A DNA stretch of 64,000 bases from Calonectria ilicicola (taxonomy: Eukaryota; Ascomycota; Sordariomycetes; Hypocreales; Nectriaceae): positions 434,001-498,000 of the forward strand of contig CP085825.1 of NCBI GenBank assembly GCA_020809705.1, in the 5' to 3' direction. The position numbers and the translations under genes are program-made. Below the pieces are notes generated by a model. The model was not told the DNA's origin and made no database searches. It worked only from the letters and a program-made list of their open reading frames with translations. Below are positions 11,042-20,574 of the stretch, piece after piece; the first letter of the stretch is position 1; each line of letters begins with the position of its first letter.

Positions 11042-11555
11042 ATGCAACTTATTTACCTTGTGTGTATCGCAGGCATCCTCTCTCCAGGAGCCTTATCCGC
11101 CTCTGTCTCCGGTGAGATAATTATGTACCATTCATGAAACATTGCTCAATGATATCGCAGTCACGTACGACGCGGCCCTCGATGAGGATTCTCGCCCCGT
11201 TGATCAATTTACGTGCTGGAAAGAAGGGGTCGGTATGTTTTTTGCTTTTGATGATGAATGGAAGGTCCGTGGAGATATTTCTCGTCGAATCTTAGCAATC
11301 GATACTATCACTGGGCCAGATTCAGAATCATGTGTTACTTGTTGGGAACTCATATATGGGGATCGGGCCAGGTCCTTCCTCGCCATTGAACGCGCCGATT
11401 CAGGCATCGTCATTTCCTTAGAGGGCATGGACTCTCTTACAGGTGGCAAAGCGGAGGCTCTTGGTCGCATTGACGTTAATGCCACGCAGGTTGGCATGAG
11501 CAGTTGTGGTTATCGACCCGAAGACATTGAAAAGGCCCAAAAAGAATTAAGGTAA
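11042..11555 (+). CDS. Secreted cerato-platanin family protein, divergent
   Basis: A small secreted protein of 154 residues. Exon 1 is 11042-11111, intron 11112-11160 (GTGAGA...TCGCAG), and exon 2 is 11161-11555. The N-terminus MQLIYLVCIAGILSPGALSA is a clear signal peptide. The mature protein starts near SVTYD, the family's hallmark. Other marks are CVTCWELIYGD, LAIERADSGIVISLEGM (usual form AID.A..G), LTGGKAEALG and a final SSCGY. Four cysteines sit in the family positions, so two disulfides are expected. The family binds chitin oligomers and acts at the fungal wall and at plant surfaces as elicitors. The usual CSDG near the first cysteine is replaced by CWKEG, so this is a divergent paralogue. 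Confidence 0.85.
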
Positions 11556-12422
11556 AGATTTCCCAAAGTGTCTCGAGCTGCGTCAGGTATCACTTACTTG
11601 TGGTTTTGACCTCCGATGACCCAACTACATTTTGGCTGATGAGATAGGCTTTATCTTGAGCTTAGCCAAACCAATCCATCTGATGTCTACTCGCCTAATT
11701 GGTGGGGATGGTTGTGGTGATTGACTTCCCAGTTGAAGAGAACGTGTTATCATCAAGTCGTGATGTGACCAGTTATTGCGCTAGGGTTGATATCTAGGGA
11801 GTGCCATGAGGTTAGTTTTACGAGATGAAGACCTGGATCTAACATAGTGGCTCAATGGGTATCCTGAGTTTTGGTGAATAAGGAGGGAATGCATGGTCCA
11901 GTGCTTTATTCTACGATGATAATGCTCCCGAGAATTGAGCTCCTCCTTCGCATGCATTGGCAGCAAAAAAAATTAATTTCGCTTGAATATGTGATGTATT
12001 TCTGGACCGCATTGCGTGCACAATTGCCATACAATTAATGATGATTGTCAGCAGGTCATACGCAACGTAGGCGCACCAGGCTGGCTAGTGTCACTCCGGA
12101 CGTGGATAGTGGCATTGATTGTGGCTTTCCAATTAAGATTGCATGTGATAACGAGCTAATGCCCAGACTACTGGTCGGACTGTTATTTGATGCCAAACTT
12201 CATTAACCTGGCCGATTGCGAGATCCACTGTGAGAGGCCTGATTGAAGACAATCATCTGGAGCCTGATCTTGCATTGGCTTAGTGCGTATCCAAACCACC
12301 AATCACCACCATTATTTGCACAGTGGTTGGCACATCCAAAGTATTATTCGCGTTGGAACGGCCCATGAACAAGGATAATTTCCGATCAACAGGGGCGAAC
12401 GGCTAGCGGGGTTCGGCTTGGC
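11556..12422. other. Intergenic, no gene seen
   Basis: About 0.87 kb without a recognisable coding frame. Promoter or terminator sequence for the flanking genes is presumed. Confidence 0.45.
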
Positions 12423-15047
12423 ATGGGTGATGAGCCTAAAGCAGAGCATAATCCTGTCTCGGAACCTAGGGGAACCTCGTGCTTTTCAACACGACTTGCA
12501 GATTCCGATATTTTGAGCGTTGCAGGCCATCCATCGCCGCCTGGAAGCACCATGTCAGCCGCAAACGCCACGGGCGACAGCGGCCCTAGTGCTGTAGACA
12601 TCGTCAGCAGCGTCGGAACATGGATCGCCGCTTTCATTGCAGTAGTGGCACTCATCGGCGTGGTTGGCCCGTTCTTGGCCCTGCAGGCCTCACTGAGCGA
12701 CGACAACCGGGCCATGAACGCCGTGCAGGACCTGCCTCAGAAGTATGTGACACGCGGCTATCATTTGACAAGGGGCCTCCGTGTCATGCGAAAGATTCGC
12801 GTGCCCAATCTATCGCCTGGATACATTGCCAATGAACCGGACACGGCACCTTTGGTGCCGCTGCGTGCGACACTGAGTCGCTGGGCCATACGGTCGCGTG
12901 ATTATCTCCCGTGGAATACCGGCTGGGCAAAACTCTCGGAGCTCATCGAGGCTTATGAACCCCACGATGGGGCCACCAACCGACCTGTGACGCTGGGTGT
13001 GAAGAGCGGCGGGTCTCTCGAAGTCGTAAATGGCCGCACAGCCCTAGTTGTCAGTAAACATTGGATCTTGCTTCTCGGCTTGCTGGGCAGATACGGAACT
13101 CGTTCGGACAAGGGAGTCTTGCAGAAAACAGGTGTCAGACGAGATTTTGAAGGCGAACGCGCTTCTCTTCGGCATTTTAGACTGACGGAGCGAAGAGTCC
13201 GCCGACACCCGGGGCCCGAGTTCGACTGGGTAAAGAAAGACAGAAGGAGCTCATATTTTTCTGGGTCTAGATCACCGTCTCGGTCACGATCGCGATCACG
13301 TTCCGAGTCTAGTTCGAGCGATGAACGAGACATCGAAATTACCCCCGATAGCAACATCCTTTCGTTTCGTCGCAGCGAGTATGGCGAGTGGACCTTGGAG
13401 AAAGAAAACCTGACAATTTCCAAGATTCATGGCGTCACTGGCATGATCCAAGGGCTTGGGCGACACAAGGGCTCGTGGAGCTATCTCACAGCGATCTCGT
13501 TTGTGCCACACACCGCCCGAGAAATGTTTCCTCATGGAACGCAAACGAAGGTCGACGCATCTTCTATGGAAACTTTGTTCTGGCTGGCGCATGGCTTTCT
13601 CCCATGTAGTCGCACACCAGAGGGCCAGCAAACAGTGATATCTCTTGAGAGTCCTACTTCCGAGGCGAGTATGCCACTAGAGCTCATGCGAGGGATGAGT
13701 ATATTCGAGGACCAGCCTGCGTTTTCTCTCCAGGAATCTGATGGTATCCCCATATCTCTCGGCAACGCCATGAAACGCCTAAATATACCGGAACCCAAGA
13801 TTCTTCAGTTCCTTCCGCTCGAGGATAGAGATCGTCGCGGGTTAGCTGATAAGGATGAGCTTCTGAGATATGATGGGACCCTCGGGGAGCATGATGGTGC
13901 CTGGAGCGAAAGAGAAAAAGATTATGACTCTGAACCAGTAATGATTTCTGGAACTTGGGTACATTTTACGAAGTACAAAGGAAATCTTTTCTGGGTGTTC
14001 CCTAGAAAGGATATTGAGCGAGCTCTCGGTCTCATATTAAGCTTGGACTGGGATGATTGGGGTTTTCTGACATGGAAAGACATGTTTTGGACATCAATGT
14101 TAAAGCCTGCCACAAAAATTCTGAACGAACGTTATCTTCGCACGTTGCCTTTTAGTGACTCCCTGGATCTGCCAGTGCGCCCGAAGGCATTCAGATGGAA
14201 GGTTCAATCCAAATTTCACCCCCAGAAGACCGCTGATTACTTGGAGCTTGATCAAAATTTATCGTTGTCATTTGAGGAATCTGAGACCTTACCTCTTCGA
14301 TTAGCGCTCGGGACTCTTTACATCTTGGACGCGCCGTTTAGAGATATAGTCTCGAGGGCGTGCGAGGCGCTGGCAGAGTATGAGGGCCATGAAAGTCGTA
14401 AAAGACCGGCTAAGACTGAGACGATGGCGAAAATAGGAGCATTAGAGGAGCAAATGCATGAACTTGTAGTGCAACATGTGCGAGAACTTCAAAGTCGCCA
14501 CCCGGGGCCAATGGACACCAAGAAACATACAAAAATCCCCGCCCAAAGCGTGGAAATCGTGTCACTGAGGAATTTTGGTTTCAGCTACGTTCATCATATG
14601 GTGAGTACAGAATCAAAGATCGCGGCGAAACTGACTGCGCATACTAATAGCACGTGGCAGGGTGCTGGGCACATTATTATTCAGCGTTTAGTCCCCAAAT
14701 GGGAGTTGGAATTTCTGTTCGCGCATACAGCCAAATACCGCGAGGCCCAACGTCTGCGGAATGAAGGTGACAAAAAGCGCACTGGAGTTCTAGAGTACAA
14801 CTACGCGTCCAAGCGTCTCAAGTGGTATTTTGACCAAGAGACCAGGACTGAGCACCGGATGTGGCACCTCAACGGAGACTTGACGAGGGCGCCCTCAAGC
14901 GAAAAAGTCGTCTTCATTTCGGAAAAGGACATTGCTCTCATTGCGCTGTGGACAGCTAACAGAGCTGCTATGTGGCTCAGCTCACAAGATTCTAAGCCGC
15001 TGCTAAAGTTTGTTGATGAACTGGACCTATATGTCTATGTTCTGTAA
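12423..15047 (+). CDS. Large single-pass membrane protein of unknown function with an Arg-Ser tract
   Basis: A frame open for 874 codons. I infer one in-frame intron at 14601-14660 (GTGAGT...GGCAG, with an ACTGAC branch site 22-26 bases upstream of the AG), giving 854 residues. The start may be 12423 or the second ATG at 12552 (MSAANATGDSG). A hydrophobic helix near residues 60-86 (TWIAAFIAVVALIGVVGPFLAL) is the only clear membrane span; a weaker one lies near residue 213 (HWILLLGLL). Residues about 280-300 are a serine-arginine dipeptide tract followed by acidic residues. The rest is soluble, rich in Trp and charged residues. I recognise no enzymatic motif; similar long proteins of unknown role occur in filamentous fungi. 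It is convergent with the biotin gene 128 bases downstream. Confidence 0.75.
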   Translation: MGDEPKAEHNPVSEPRGTSCFSTRLADSDILSVAGHPSPPGSTMSAANATGDSGPSAVDIVSSVGTWIAAFIAVVALIGVVGPFLALQASLSDDNRAMNAVQDLPQKYVTRGYHLTRGLRVMRKIRVPNLSPGYIANEPDTAPLVPLRATLSRWAIRSRDYLPWNTGWAKLSELIEAYEPHDGATNRPVTLGVKSGGSLEVVNGRTALVVSKHWILLLGLLGRYGTRSDKGVLQKTGVRRDFEGERASLRHFRLTERRVRRHPGPEFDWVKKDRRSSYFSGSRSPSRSRSRSRSESSSSDERDIEITPDSNILSFRRSEYGEWTLEKENLTISKIHGVTGMIQGLGRHKGSWSYLTAISFVPHTAREMFPHGTQTKVDASSMETLFWLAHGFLPCSRTPEGQQTVISLESPTSEASMPLELMRGMSIFEDQPAFSLQESDGIPISLGNAMKRLNIPEPKILQFLPLEDRDRRGLADKDELLRYDGTLGEHDGAWSEREKDYDSEPVMISGTWVHFTKYKGNLFWVFPRKDIERALGLILSLDWDDWGFLTWKDMFWTSMLKPATKILNERYLRTLPFSDSLDLPVRPKAFRWKVQSKFHPQKTADYLELDQNLSLSFEESETLPLRLALGTLYILDAPFRDIVSRACEALAEYEGHESRKRPAKTETMAKIGALEEQMHELVVQHVRELQSRHPGPMDTKKHTKIPAQSVEIVSLRNFGFSYVHHMVSTESKIAAKLTAHTNSTWQGAGHIIIQRLVPKWELEFLFAHTAKYREAQRLRNEGDKKRTGVLEYNYASKRLKWYFDQETRTEHRMWHLNGDLTRAPSSEKVVFISEKDIALIALWTANRAAMWLSSQDSKPLLKFVDELDLYVYVL
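13260..13332 (+). repeat. Arg-Ser dipeptide-encoding tract
   Basis: Alternating CGN and TCN/TCA codons encode a run of SR/RS dipeptides, then a serine and acidic patch (SSSSDERD). This is a low-complexity segment, likely a disordered loop and possible SR-kinase substrate. Confidence 0.6.
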
Positions 15048-15175
15048 TATCGGATGAGCTGCTGGGCGCATGACAATTTATCATTCTGGGCATGGCGTAT
15101 AAACACATTAGATTGGAAGGGTGTTGCATGGTGATTATGGTCAGTTTACTGTTTTATTGCATCGGTATTTTTCTT

Positions 15176-17768
15176 CTACTCTAGTAGCGATTCTTTTAGG
15201 AGCTTCTGAATATCATTGATGGCCTCTTTGGTGGTCTTTTGCCCGGCCATAATGTAAAAGACATTGCCCAGCACACGGGCGTGCACATTCCACCGTCCCT
15301 CGTCACCACCTTCTCGAAGACGGGCCTGAAGAGTGAGAGCGGCGGTGCTCTTGTATCCTACACCATCGTCGCTGCGCAGAGTAATAGCAAGGACGCTGCC
15401 CAGTGCCCACACACTGTCAACCCGAGCCTTAGTGTGGGAAATGGTGTCGACAAATGAGTTGGACCAAACGGACCAAGCACCATGGTTGTTTCCGTGTTGC
15501 GAAATCTCGCCCGAAGTGGTCCAGCCATCCGTCTTGAATGTGTCCCAATCACCATTGTTTTCCATATTCTTCATCTCGCGCAGCGACTCAAGCGCTACCT
15601 GGCACCCCACAGGATGCGCCGTGTAGCTATGTCCGTGCAGCAGTGCATCGCTCTTATCATCAGTGACGAAGACATCAAAGATGCTCTCAGAGGCCAAGGT
15701 GGTGCAGAGCGGGACGAGACCACCAGTGAGGAGCTTGGCGTGCACAGAAATATCTGGATGGACACCAAGGAAGGAGGAGGATGTGTATCGACCGAGGCGG
15801 TATAGGCCCGTGAATACTTCATCAAAGACTACGGGGAGGCCGCTCCAGGTGTTGCTGTCTGACTCGACTGGCGCGGGTGAGTCAGAAGTGCTAAATAAAT
15901 GAGGAGAGCGTCGGACAACGTTGACGAGGGTCCTTTGGAAGAGGGGATCCCTAACTTTGTCAGCTTAAAATCATGATGAATAGGGAAATAACTTACACGA
16001 AGAGCATGCCTCCAGCGCCGAGAATGACAGGCTCCAACATGAGGGCGCCGAATTTACGTCCTTGCTTTTGAAGCTCTCCCAGAGTCTTCTCAATATACGC
16101 CTCGTATTTGCGGCACGTCTCAGCCTCCTCTCGAGCTGTGACGTTGAACACATCGGCCAACGATGCATGCTCCTCTCCCTCGCCAAGATCGGCCTTCAGG
16201 CCCTCTGGGACATCGACAATCCATTTGCCCTTGGTGCACTTGATAGTGGGGTAGTCAAACCAGAAGCCCTTGCCTTCGTACCACTCAATCTTTTCGTTGT
16301 AGGTGCACGGCTCGGCACAATCCATGGCCCCGATGGTATCTCCGTGGTAGCTTCCCTTCAGACCAAGGATGCCGAGCTTCGAGTCGGGGCCCCATCCGTA
16401 TCGCACGCGCGCAGTTCGGAGGGCCATCTTGACAGCGACCTCACAGCCTGTACTGCCATTGTCGGAGAAGAAGACGCGAGTGAGACGCGGGTTTTCCAGT
16501 TCCTTGAGAAGAGTCTCGGCCAATGCCAATGCAGGTTCATGAACAGCCTCAGCAAACATGACATGTCCATAGCGACCGGCGGCATATGCTGCAGCGAGCG
16601 TCAGCTTGGGGTTGGCGTGGCCAAGACCCTGGGTCCACCAAGAGGCGGAGCCATCAAATGAAGGTCGGAGCACGTTGGCTGTGGAGGGAGAAGATTCTAG
16701 AGATGAGGGATTGAATGTCTGGAAATGGTCGCCGTATGCTGAGTCAATTGCTGTGATGCGCTCCTGCGGTACGAGCTTGTGCTGTGTGAAAGGATACCAG
16801 ATCTTTTGGTGTGCGCTTGCGGCCATGCCTCGGAGTCGACCGATTCGGGTTTCATGCTTCTTATCAAGATGAACGAGAATAGAGTCAATAGACTCCTCAT
16901 CATTCATATCTTCGTAGTATTGGCTCATATTTTCCCGATCAGACGCCAGGTTTTGATGTCTGTTGGGTGGCTCGGGGATAGTGCCCACAGGGATTCCATG
17001 GTTGTCTCGGAAGTAATCTGTCAAGTATCGGTAGTTCTCATAGATGGCCTCGCGGAATAAGAGAACGCTTTCAACATCGTATCCTCGAATCTTGAGCGAC
17101 TCAAATGCTGAGATAGTTTGTGAGATGCCACCAAGTTTGGAGTCACCAATGAGGACCACAGGAGCTCTCAAAGGTGCGTACAGGTCGGCTTGGGTGGTCC
17201 CTGAAGGGCCAGGCGAGTGAACACCACCAGCTGTCTCAAGGAACAGCCAACCGGGTCCCTTTTGAGCTTGGAGAGAGATGTAGTCGTGAATGTTTGTTAG
17301 GAGTTCGTGATTGGTAGGTGTGGGCTTGATGGCGTGAGTACAGGGAACTGAGCGGGGACAGTCACTGTACCTTGCTTGAGACAGCCGCAGCTGAGTGTGG
17401 GCTGGCAGGGATCTCGTACTGATACAGGGTTTTCGGGAAAGTATTTGGAGAAAAGGTTTGGATATGTCTGTTGCGGTTAATTACTTGTTGTCAGTCTGGT
17501 GTTTGTCAGAGTGCGACATCTACGCCCCGTTAGCTTCGGATTTGAGCATTGCTGCTAAACTTTTATTCGAGTACATACACCCATCATCGGCTTCGTTCTG
17601 GGGCCCAGTAGACACAGGCTTGAGATACGAGATCCGATTGTCCATCCAATTTTTCGCAGCCGAATTGCACAGTACGGTTGTCAAGATGGTCTTGCCCACC
17701 TCGGTGTTGGCACCGTACACCTGGTGCACGCGCAGCTGGCGCCGGAGCAGAGCTCCGATGGGCGCCAT
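15176..17768 (-). CDS. bioDA: Bifunctional dethiobiotin synthetase / DAPA aminotransferase
   Basis: A fusion enzyme of 795 residues for the two middle steps of biotin synthesis. The aminotransferase half converts KAPA to DAPA; the synthetase half makes dethiobiotin with ATP and CO2. Exons are 17768-17581, 17467-17371, 17324-15997 and 15950-15176, with introns of 113, 46 and 46 bases in frame. The BioD half carries the P-loop GANTEVGKT, LKPVSTGPQNEADDG and later LFLETAGGVHSPGPSG. The BioA half has WYPFTQHK, FDGSASWWTQGLGHANPKL, FFSDNGSTGCEVAVKMALR, YHGDTIGAMD, FDEVFTGLYRLG (cofactor Asp) and the PLP lysine in AKLLTGGLVPL. The Arg-rich start (MAPIGALLRRQLRVHQVYG) could serve mitochondrial import, as for plant and fungal homologues. 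It is divergent from BioF. Confidence 0.95.
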
Positions 17769-18687
17769 TGTGCAAACTCAGTAATGGAAGCTAAAGGGCT
17801 GGGTGTGTCAATTGAGAAGTAACCCGTTGATGTTTTCAGAAGAGCCTCCAGCTATAAAAGTGTTGAGAGGCGCTGATCATGACGAATTGTTGAACCTGAA
17901 AAGAGGCATACGTCGGCGGTGCTCGGCATTGGGGACAAGGAGCCGTTACCGCGGTCGGGCCGTTTTTAGCTCCACCTCAACAAGCTCAGAGGGAGAAAGA
18001 GAGGGGCTGAAACAAGAGCTGGTGGGAGGTGAATTGATGGGTAAATTTCTTTTCTTTTTGATCAGATTACACATCAATTGAGCTGTATCTCAAGCTTCAT
18101 CTTCTCGCTGTAACCCTAGTGAGCTTTCAAAGACCCTTGATCATGGACAAGGAGCCGCGCATGCTCAACGAAGAAATATCGCAAAAAACACCTTCCCCGC
18201 ATTGCAACCCTAGCTGGCAAGCTACCCCGCGATGAGACTGCAGCTTCAGCTAGATCTGACAGCTCAAGGCAAAGGTCGGCTTGTTCCGGGATCTCTTTTG
18301 CACTCAATTCAATTAACATAGACCCAATTGATGTCCCGTGGGTGTCCATTTCCCACATTGAGCATTGGCAGTCTCCGTAAACGGCCTGATGGTGCCAATT
18401 GTTCGGCATCGTCCAGGTTTTTCGACCTGCCTCCCCCACGACACTAGCCGAACGGACCGAGCGGGCTGGTTCACCAAGGGTTAACTGGCCGAATCGACGG
18501 GCAAATGCCGAGAGTCCAGATCAATTAGTACGAAAGACATGGCATGGATGCCCCTCCGAAGCAGAGACAGCCCCACTGTGCTGGAAATCTCGAAAAAGAA
18601 TACCACCCCATTGTCCGCAGGAGAAACAAAAAGCTTAGACTACGCGTCGCATTGTAAAAGTTCCACGTCTGTCCCTTTGTCTTTGTC
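17769..18687. promoter_or_regulatory. Divergent promoter of the biotin genes
   Basis: About 0.9 kb between the start codons of BioDA and BioF. It contains one CGGACCG at 18453-18459 and no convincing gene. Shared regulation of both enzymes is inferred from the arrangement. Confidence 0.5.
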
Positions 18688-20140
18688 ATGGATGAACAAG
18701 GCCCTAAATTGTTAGAGGACCAGCTCAGGGCCTTGCTCGCACGCCGCGAGTCCCGGTCGCAGCTGCGGCGACTGACTACCGTGGCCCCGGACATGGTGGA
18801 TTTCTCGTCCAATTCGTACCTCTCACTGGCCAGGAACCCTGACGTGCAGCGCGCATTCCTGTCGCTGCTCCAATCTCACGTCACCGAGGCCCCAGACACG
18901 ACAGCGACTCCGGTTCTTGGCTCTGGCGGATCACGGCTCTTAGACGGAAATAGCTCATTCGCGGAGACACTCGAATGTGACATTGCCGCGTTCCATGGCG
19001 CTCCAGCTGGGCTTCTTTTCAACTCCGGCTTCGACGCCAACGTCGGCCTTTTTGGCTGCGTGCCCCAACCCGGCGATGTCATTGTCTATGATCAACTCAT
19101 CCATGCTAGTGTTCATGATGGGATGAAAATGAGCCGAGCCGCAAAATTACTGCCTTTTAAACATAATACCGTGGAGAGCGACTTCAATCAACAGCAACAT
19201 GATGCCGAGCCCCTCAATACCATCCTCCAGAATCTTACAGCTGGAAAGGCTGGTAAGGAAATACTTGAAGGGAAGAAAAATGTTTTCATAGCTGTCGAGG
19301 GAGTGTACAGCATGGACGGGGATGTTGCGCCACTTCGAGAGATTATTGAATGCGCAAAGCAACGACTACCAAACGGCAATGGCCACATTATTGTCGACGA
19401 AGCGCACTCAACAGGCATATACGGCTATCAAGGTCGAGGCCTTGTATGCAATCTAGGACTCGAAGGTAGCATATTTGCTCGAGTGCACACTTTTGGCAAG
19501 GCCATGAGCTGTTCAGGGGGTGAGCTTGATCCTCATTTCGCGGCGATCTTCAAAGGCTGACACTATTCTACTAGCGATTGTCCTTTCCTCCCCTGTAACA
19601 CGAGCATACCTCATAAATTATGCCAGGACCCTCATTTATACCACCGCCATGGCATTTCCGTCTCTAGCCAGTCTTCGGGTTACATACGATTTTCTTATGA
19701 ACAATGGCGGGGCACCGCTCGTCAGAAATCTCCACAAACTGACGAATCATACGCATGGATTGCTTCAATCTTTGTGCGAACATTACAAGCCAGAGCCAGA
19801 TATTCTACACCTAAACGAAGAACCCCCTAAATCACCAATCATCCCCCTTTTCACGTCCCACCCTCGCAGCCTTGCTCAGCATTGCCAACAAAGAAACCTT
19901 ATGGTGCGTCCAATAGTGGCCCCGACAGTACCTGCAGGCTCCGAGAGGGTCAGGATCTGTCTTCATGCTGGAAATACCACCGCAGATGTGGAGGCTTTGT
20001 TGACAGCAGTGGAAGAATGGCTGCAGGCCAGAATATATCATATTGCACAGAAAGGGAGTGCGGATTTAATACAGCGCAGGTCACAGCTTGCCGTCAAAGT
20101 TCAATCTGGTGACCAGAATTTTGACAAGGCAAAATTATAG
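18688..20140 (+). CDS. bioF: 8-amino-7-oxononanoate (KAPA) synthase with C-terminal AKL
   Basis: A PLP enzyme of the alpha-oxoamine synthase family that condenses pimeloyl-thioester with alanine, the first committed step of biotin synthesis. Exon 1 is 18688-19519, intron 19520-19574 (GTGAGC...ACTAG, branch CTGAC), and exon 2 is 19575-20140, for 465 residues. Motifs are FSSNSYLSLARNP, GSGGSRLLDGN, FNSGFDANVG, VEGVYSMDGDVAPL, IIVDEAHSTGIYGYQGRG and the PLP lysine in HTFGKAMSCSGA. The second exon restores IVLSSPVTRAYLINYARTLIYTTAM. The protein ends in FDKAKL, a type 1 peroxisome targeting signal. Peroxisomal KAPA synthase is established in Aspergillus, so the signal fits. The biotin synthase gene is not in the window. 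Confidence 0.95.
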
Positions 20141-20574
20141 AAAAGTTCAATGCTAAAATAGACTTATCTATCTAATTGGGACTGAGTATGATCAATAATG
20201 ATGAAATATTGTGTTGCCATGTCGAACCCTCATGAAGGGTTCGGGACTGTACGGCCATTTACTCAATTCTAGATATATGGTAAAACTCCAAAAGAAATTT
20301 TAGATACGTAAAAAAGAGATTCCATATACTTGCCTTGTTAGTTTAAATAAATAACCGTGGGCCTGCTATTCCGATAGCGACGTAATAAAAATGGTAAAAC
20401 TTGGGTGACCAGAATTGTAGCTGATCTCTATTTTGCAGTTGAGTAGAATTTCCAGTATATTGGTAACTTAATTCATAAAAACAAAAATGTTAAGAAGATG
20501 ATTTGTTATAAGCATAGTTAATTATGTGGTTTTCAGCTAACTAATAAATTCTGTTTAGTTGGCTCGCCTCAGTT
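20141..20574. other. AT-rich intergenic spacer
   Basis: No gene seen. It separates BioF from the convergent NACHT-ankyrin gene and is markedly AT-rich. Confidence 0.5.

Noticed and set aside
15239..15805. Plus-strand open frames within the BioDA gene
   Set aside because: They are antisense shadows; the minus strand carries conserved aminotransferase motifs across the same bases.
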